A stretch of 64,000 nucleotides of DNA from Macrolepiota albuminosa (lineage: Eukaryota > Basidiomycota > Agaricomycetes > Agaricales > Agaricaceae): positions 868,001 to 932,000 of the forward strand of contig JAMWFC010000046.1 of assembly GCA_027475525.1 (NCBI GenBank), written 5' to 3'. A program made the translations under genes and the position numbers. The first letter of the stretch is position 1. The number at the start of each line of letters is the position of its first letter. This document shows, piece after piece, positions 59,880 through 64,000 of the stretch. Under the pieces are notes generated by a model. That model saw nothing but the letters and a program-made list of their open reading frames with translations. It was not told the origin of the DNA and did not search any database.

Positions 59880-61462
59880 CTCCCACGTCCTTGGGGCATC
59901 AAGATCCACTTCAGGTAAGACATATTGCACGTTTTCATCTGCATTGAGGGCCAAGAGTATGTGTTCAAGATTGGGCTCTTATTTGGCATTATCTGCTCTT
60001 GGAACTTCTTATTGTTCTTCAGCTATTGCTCTGTGCTCAATCCTGCTCTGTCTAACATGCTCTGCAGCTTTCCTCAACTCTCTCACTGCCCTATCCGTTT
60101 GAGATTCACAATCTTGTCCCATGTTAGCCTTTTTTGTGGGTATGATTGTCCTAGTTGACCATCTCAGTTGTGGGTGGAGTATTGGTTTGTCTCTTTGTTG
60201 ACCACCATCTAGTGCTTGTTCATTGACTGCAGGAGGTTCAACCATTGAGGGATTAAGCACTGGACCAGGAATTCTTGAGATCCCATCATCATTATCTGCG
60301 GGTGTGGATTGTATTGAGGTGTTGACTGCATGCTTGGCAATTGAGGTCATGTCTGAAAAGTCAGTGCTGTTTGAGTCCTCAATGTTTGGTGTGTCATTAT
60401 TGCTGGATGAAGGGGATGGAGCATTGTTGTGGCTTTCTATAAACTTGACGTGATACGTGCTATAAACTTTTCTAGTTGTGCGGTCGTAACATTGATAAGC
60501 CTTTGAGTTAATATCATAATCAACAAATACATATTCGATTGAGCACTCAAATATCTTAGGATTATATCGGTTCAGGATAAGGACAAATGCTCGACAGCCA
60601 ATCTCTCAGATGTAAGAATATGAAGATTTCTTTCCATACCATAATTCATTTGGTGTCACGTCTCAGACAGCTGAGGTTTTTGTCTTCTTGTGAAGGTGTG
60701 CAGCCATCAGATAAAATTTGTCCCATAGGAAAGGTGGATATTTTGCAGTGATTCTCATTGCACGTGCCTTCCTCCCTAATATGCGGTGCATTTTTTTGAC
60801 TCTGCCCATATGTGCTGATGTATAAGGTGCTCCAACCTCCAAGATAATCCCCTTTTGTTGGTACCATTCCTTATGATGTTCTCCATTGAGCTCTCCATCA
60901 CGACCTGTCCTCAGTATCTTTAGGCACATCCAGTTTCATTTTCATGTGCAAGAATTCAAGCCTTAAATTCATTGAAACTGTTGTTCTTCGATTTCAACAG
61001 AATTGACCATGGTTTATTGGTATAATCATTGACAATATTCATGATGTAGTTATTCCCTGTGCAAGATGTAACTGCTGCTGGTCCTGTTAGATCTACCCAG
61101 ACTTTCTTTAATCTCGATTTTGCCCTATGCCCTTCCCCTTCCTCATGCTCGTTTGGCACCGGCATCCTGGTCTGTTTGCCAAGGATACATTAGTCACACT
61201 TGGGAGGTTTGGAAGGGAATGTAGAGGGCATACCTTTGACCATGCTTACACGTGCTATCTGAAGAATTGATTTGTAGTTCGCATGCTCTAGGCAAAGGTG
61301 CCAGGATTGTATGTTGGGTGAATCATGGACAGTGAGAGCATGATGAGTCATGGTATCAAGCATATAGAAACCATGCTTAGAAATGAGGGTTCCAGTTGCC
61401 ATTGGTTTTCCACTGAGTTTCTTCATCAAGGAGACGCTGGTATTGTCGAATGTTGCAAGCAT
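59880..61462 (-). pseudogene. Copia pol, 5' part (GAG-pre-integrase and integrase)
   Basis: Minus strand: HGFYMLDTMTHHALTVH, then WHLCLEHANYKSILQIARVS (GAG-pre-integrase), KVWVDLTGPAAV and NYIMNIVNDYTNKPWSILL (integrase core), GEHHKEWYQQKGIILE, MNYGMERNL, IEYVFVDYDINSKAYQCYD, a Ser/Asn/Asp-rich linker (SPSSSNNDTPN), then DLDAPRTWE at the gypsy-1 junction. There are many stops and frame changes. Confidence 0.82.
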
Positions 61463-63126
61463 CCCATGATCTCATGTTATTCTGCTGATTGACAAGAGTT
61501 GGACCATAGATTGTAGGACATAAAGTGCATTCTTTAAGTCAATGTAAATGCCTTCAGCCACATGCATCCAAATGGTTCCTATCCCAATTGCTGCAATAGT
61601 GCTGCCTCCCACTCCACATATCTGTTTTTTTAGAGATTGGGTCAATTTTAATGAAATTGCTTTGGTTTGGAGAAATGTGGACTGTTGTGCCTGAATCTAA
61701 ATAAAACGGCTCCAAAGTTTGATCCTGACATGACAGAACTGTCTCGTGGTCTTCAGTGAGCATGGTGGTGGCTTTGTGTCTGTTAATGTTCAGTTTTGTA
61801 GATTTGGAGTCAGGCTTCTCTTCAAGGACAACCCAAGCATCAAACTCTAAACCCTCCACATCAGCAAGTAATCCAGCAGCAGGTAAAACATTTGATCCAA
61901 GGCCCGCAAATTCTGCCGCTGGTGTGCTGACAGTCTTTGGTGTTTGCATGGCGAGGTAGGCCGCAATATTCATGGGGTCGCCTTCCAAAGTAAATGCACT
62001 GCCCCTAGCCAGAGTAAACATGATCTTGGAAGTTGTCTTAGTCTTTTTCTTCCGCTCCTTTTGCTTATTGTTATAGAATGCCAGACAGGCCTTCTTTGAC
62101 TCTTTGACTGACTTTCTGGCCATTCCACTACCTTCTAGGATATACCATGGTGCTGTATGATCAGTATAGACATGGGCTGGGCATTTATGAGTTTTGCAAG
62201 CCATGCAAGTGATATTCTTTGTGCGGGTGGACCTGCCAGGGAAAGTGGCCAGAGCAGAATCAGTAAGTGTGGAAGAAGGCATATCAGCCTCAAAAAGTGT
62301 CTATTTGCCCTCTAAGAAAAGCCTAATCTCAGTTGGTCCATACTTCACAATATCACCAGCCTGTCCCAGGTCATGGGAAATGATAGAACAGATATGCATG
62401 AATGACTTATCTGATAGAGCAGAAAGTACAGCTATAGACTTCAATAAGTCCTTTGTCACTTTTCCTGCATTAAATGCACAGTCTATCTTTTTGAATATTA
62501 TGTTGATGGTCTTAGTAAGCAGTTCAGATAGGCTATATTTTGCAGTAAGTGCTTCTTGCAACAGCTGGACCTGCTTCACCAAAACTGCCCTGCCATAGCA
62601 GTTCTTCAGATATGACTATAGAGCCTTAGGGTTCTTCTTCTTAGCGCATAGTTTCTGTTCAGATAAAGAAAGCGCTCATTTCAAAAATAAGCATGCAAGA
62701 TGGCGGTTGGAGGTCTAAGAATGGTAGGCCCTTGGCTCATAGGTAGGGTGTGGCAATGGTATGGGATTGAAGATGTAATCCCACAGTTGCACCATCAAGA
62801 GTTCAAGTTTCATCGTGTATGTCTACTTGGTGTACTTGCCGTCATCTTCATTGAGCACATGTTCGGTCCAGGAGGAGGTAATCTTACCTACAGAAAGAAC
62901 CGTTGGGTTGGCAGAGCCATTGACACTTTTCATCTCAGCAATATATGCAGTGGAGGGTGTGTCAGAGGAATCCAGGGTGTTTTCAGTTGTCAGCACTATG
63001 GTAGGCAACAATGAGTATAATCAGCATATCAAACAGTTGGTCTAGCGTGAATCGAGTGCAGCAGTAGCCCATAAAACAAATAAGGTCTGTCATTTCTAAA
63101 GGGCAATGCAGCACAAGCTCATACAC
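61463..63126 (-). pseudogene. Copia gag and protease
   Basis: The gag begins somewhere below the 5' LTR (MPTIVLTTENTLDSSDTPS near 63005 or later) and includes LLQEALTAKYSLSELLTKTI and SALSDKSFMHICSIISHD (62582-62301), then CMACKTHKCPAHVYTDH...WYILEGSGMA, a decayed knuckle region. The protease has the active site FYLDSGTTVHISPN (61554-62282 frame). Stops separate the blocks. The copia PBS is not clear after the LTR. Confidence 0.78.
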
Positions 63127-63415
63127 TGTTAGAAGTGTGTGTCTATAAAATACAGAGGTCACTCCTCAGTCTCCGTATAATGACTTTATTTGCATACCTA
63201 TGAAATACAGAGGTCGCTTTACAGTACATGTAAATTTGTTTGTTCATAATTCTTATAAGTAAACTGCGTACTCACTCTTAGTCTCCGTATAATAACTGAG
63301 GATGACTGTTGCTCTCATCCATATAATATATCTTCATTTTCTACATAGCCCTGAGTATAACCCTGACGGCTAACAATCAGTGTGCACAGTGCTATAGCAT
63401 ACACAGATCTCAACA
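63127..63415 (-). mobile_element. Copia 5' LTR, 289 bp
   Basis: Same length and ends as 35718-36006. On the minus strand a TATATTATATGG box precedes CATCCTCAGT...GGAGACTAAGAGTGAGT, the TATA plus hairpin plus splice-donor-like layout. Confidence 0.88.
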
Positions 63416-63915
63416 TTCTTCTCATAGCCTCCACATATACTGCTTCTCATCTGACCTAATTCTGTTAATCTTTGTCTCATCTGTTTATAACACTCTTTTA
63501 TAGTCCTCCACAGTTCAGTTTTGATGCTTTCAAGCCCATTTAAGCCATAGTTGCTGATGTCTAGCTTTAAGCATAGAAACTTTCCTTTTTATAGCAGACT
63601 AATACCCCTCATTTTTTAGCACATTTCAGACAGTCTAAGGAGAGACAAGGTTGGAAATAATGTTGTTGATAAAATTAGTGGCTTGGACAGCTGTATCAAG
63701 TCTCTCAATTGAGATTTGTTGAACAACAGCCTATTTATCATATGGAATAAGCTTAACAGAATGGCATCTAAAATGGTTTTCCTTGTCCAACTTCAACTCT
63801 CTACTAATTCTTCCAATAGTAGACTTTTCTAAACCAATTTTAGCTTTAATTTGGCACAGAGAATACTCTTTAGCAAAGAGAAAAGCAATTGCAGAGCATT
63901 GTGCAGAAGGAGTAA
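63416..63915 (-). pseudogene. Tc1/mariner transposase, N-terminal half
   Basis: The minus strand reads AIAFLFAKEYSLCQIKAKIG (helix-turn-helix), STIGRISRELKLDKE, TNFINNIISNLVSP*TV*NV, SAIKRKVSMLKARHQQL, and TVEDYKRVL*TDETKINR with the first catalytic Asp (DETKIN). It ends at the copia boundary and continues at 35717. Several stops are present. Confidence 0.83.
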
Positions 63916-63925
63916 CTTTTATGAT

Positions 63926-64000
63926 AGTGGTTGAAGACCAAAAAATCTGGAGTTTTCCTGCTTTATTTGTATACTTGTTTATTTAGGCAATTTTTAAGTT
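63926..64000 (+). repeat. Fragment of LTR family A at the window edge
   Basis: AAATCTGGAGTTTTCCTGC and the following CAATTTTTAAGTT match the family A LTR near 5455-5510. It suggests another copy beside or inside the Tc1 element, cut by the end of the window. Confidence 0.5.

Larger units (their letters stand above)
35718..63415 (-). mobile_element. Ty1/copia element split by nested gypsy insertions
   Basis: Two direct 289-bp LTRs (35718-36006 and 63127-63415), both TGTT(A)...(C)AACA. Coding is on the minus strand, so the 5' LTR is the right one. Outside flanks are ttctc (35713-35717) and ttctt (63416-63420), a 4/5 target duplication inside the Tc1 transposase gene. Without the 22.3 kb gypsy nest, the element is about 5.4 kb, normal for copia. 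The order from the right is gag, protease, GAG-pre-integrase, integrase, RT, RNase H. The LTRs differ at many transitions (by eye the most diverged pair here), consistent with it being the oldest of the three LTR elements in the nest. Confidence 0.88.

Noticed and set aside
1..64000. CRISPR array, rRNA or tRNA genes
   Set aside because: No regularly spaced short repeats, no rRNA-like blocks and no cloverleaf with a TTCGA arm were found by eye. The genome is eukaryotic.

Overview
This window is nuclear DNA of a filamentous basidiomycete, most likely an Agaricomycete with a transposon-rich genome. The evidence is short GT-AG introns of about 45-70 nt in every host gene, gene families typical of mushrooms (an F-box protein ending in a conserved C-terminal domain, a DUF6534 membrane protein), and fungal Ty3/gypsy, Ty1/copia and Tc1/mariner elements. 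The species cannot be named from the sequence.

Layout. 1-6,860: repeat-rich DNA with a decayed zinc-knuckle (ORF1/Gag-like) pseudogene and several copies of one LTR family. 6,870-31,725: a host gene island holding an unrecognised 3' gene fragment, a 13-exon Pumilio/PUF RNA-binding protein (+, 9,653-12,955), an F-box protein (-, 15,298-17,779), a weak BTB-like fragment, a 169-bp MITE, two tandem paralogues of a conserved fungal protein of unknown function (-, 21,114-21,814 and 22,757-23,459) with a LINE RNase H remnant between them, an NRAMP metal transporter (-, 24,360-26,558), a Ser/Pro-rich protein (-, 27,072-28,815) and a DUF6534 membrane protein (-, 29,774-31,724). 32,480-64,000: almost pure transposon.

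The transposon half is a four-level nest that can be resolved to the base. A Tc1/mariner transposase gene is split by a Ty1/copia element (35,718-63,415; both LTRs 289 bp; flanks ttctc/ttctt). The copia pol gene is split by a chromodomain Ty3/gypsy element (37,617-59,879; perfect ctccc target duplication). The 3' LTR of that element is split by a second, younger Ty3/gypsy element (47,996-59,478; ccgg on both sides).

The most interesting biology is that both gypsy elements, although of different lineages, carry a spliced accessory gene on the antisense strand between pol and the 3' LTR. Each starts next to the 3' LTR, runs toward pol, and encodes a cysteine-rich, probably zinc-binding module. 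In both, a phase-0 intron lies immediately before the first cysteine.

The most important caution is technical. Six tandem duplications, all with a period of exactly 77 bp, occur in unrelated sequence. Removing one copy restores the reading frame in all three pol/gag cases. This looks like unmerged k=77 overlaps left by an assembler rather than biology.
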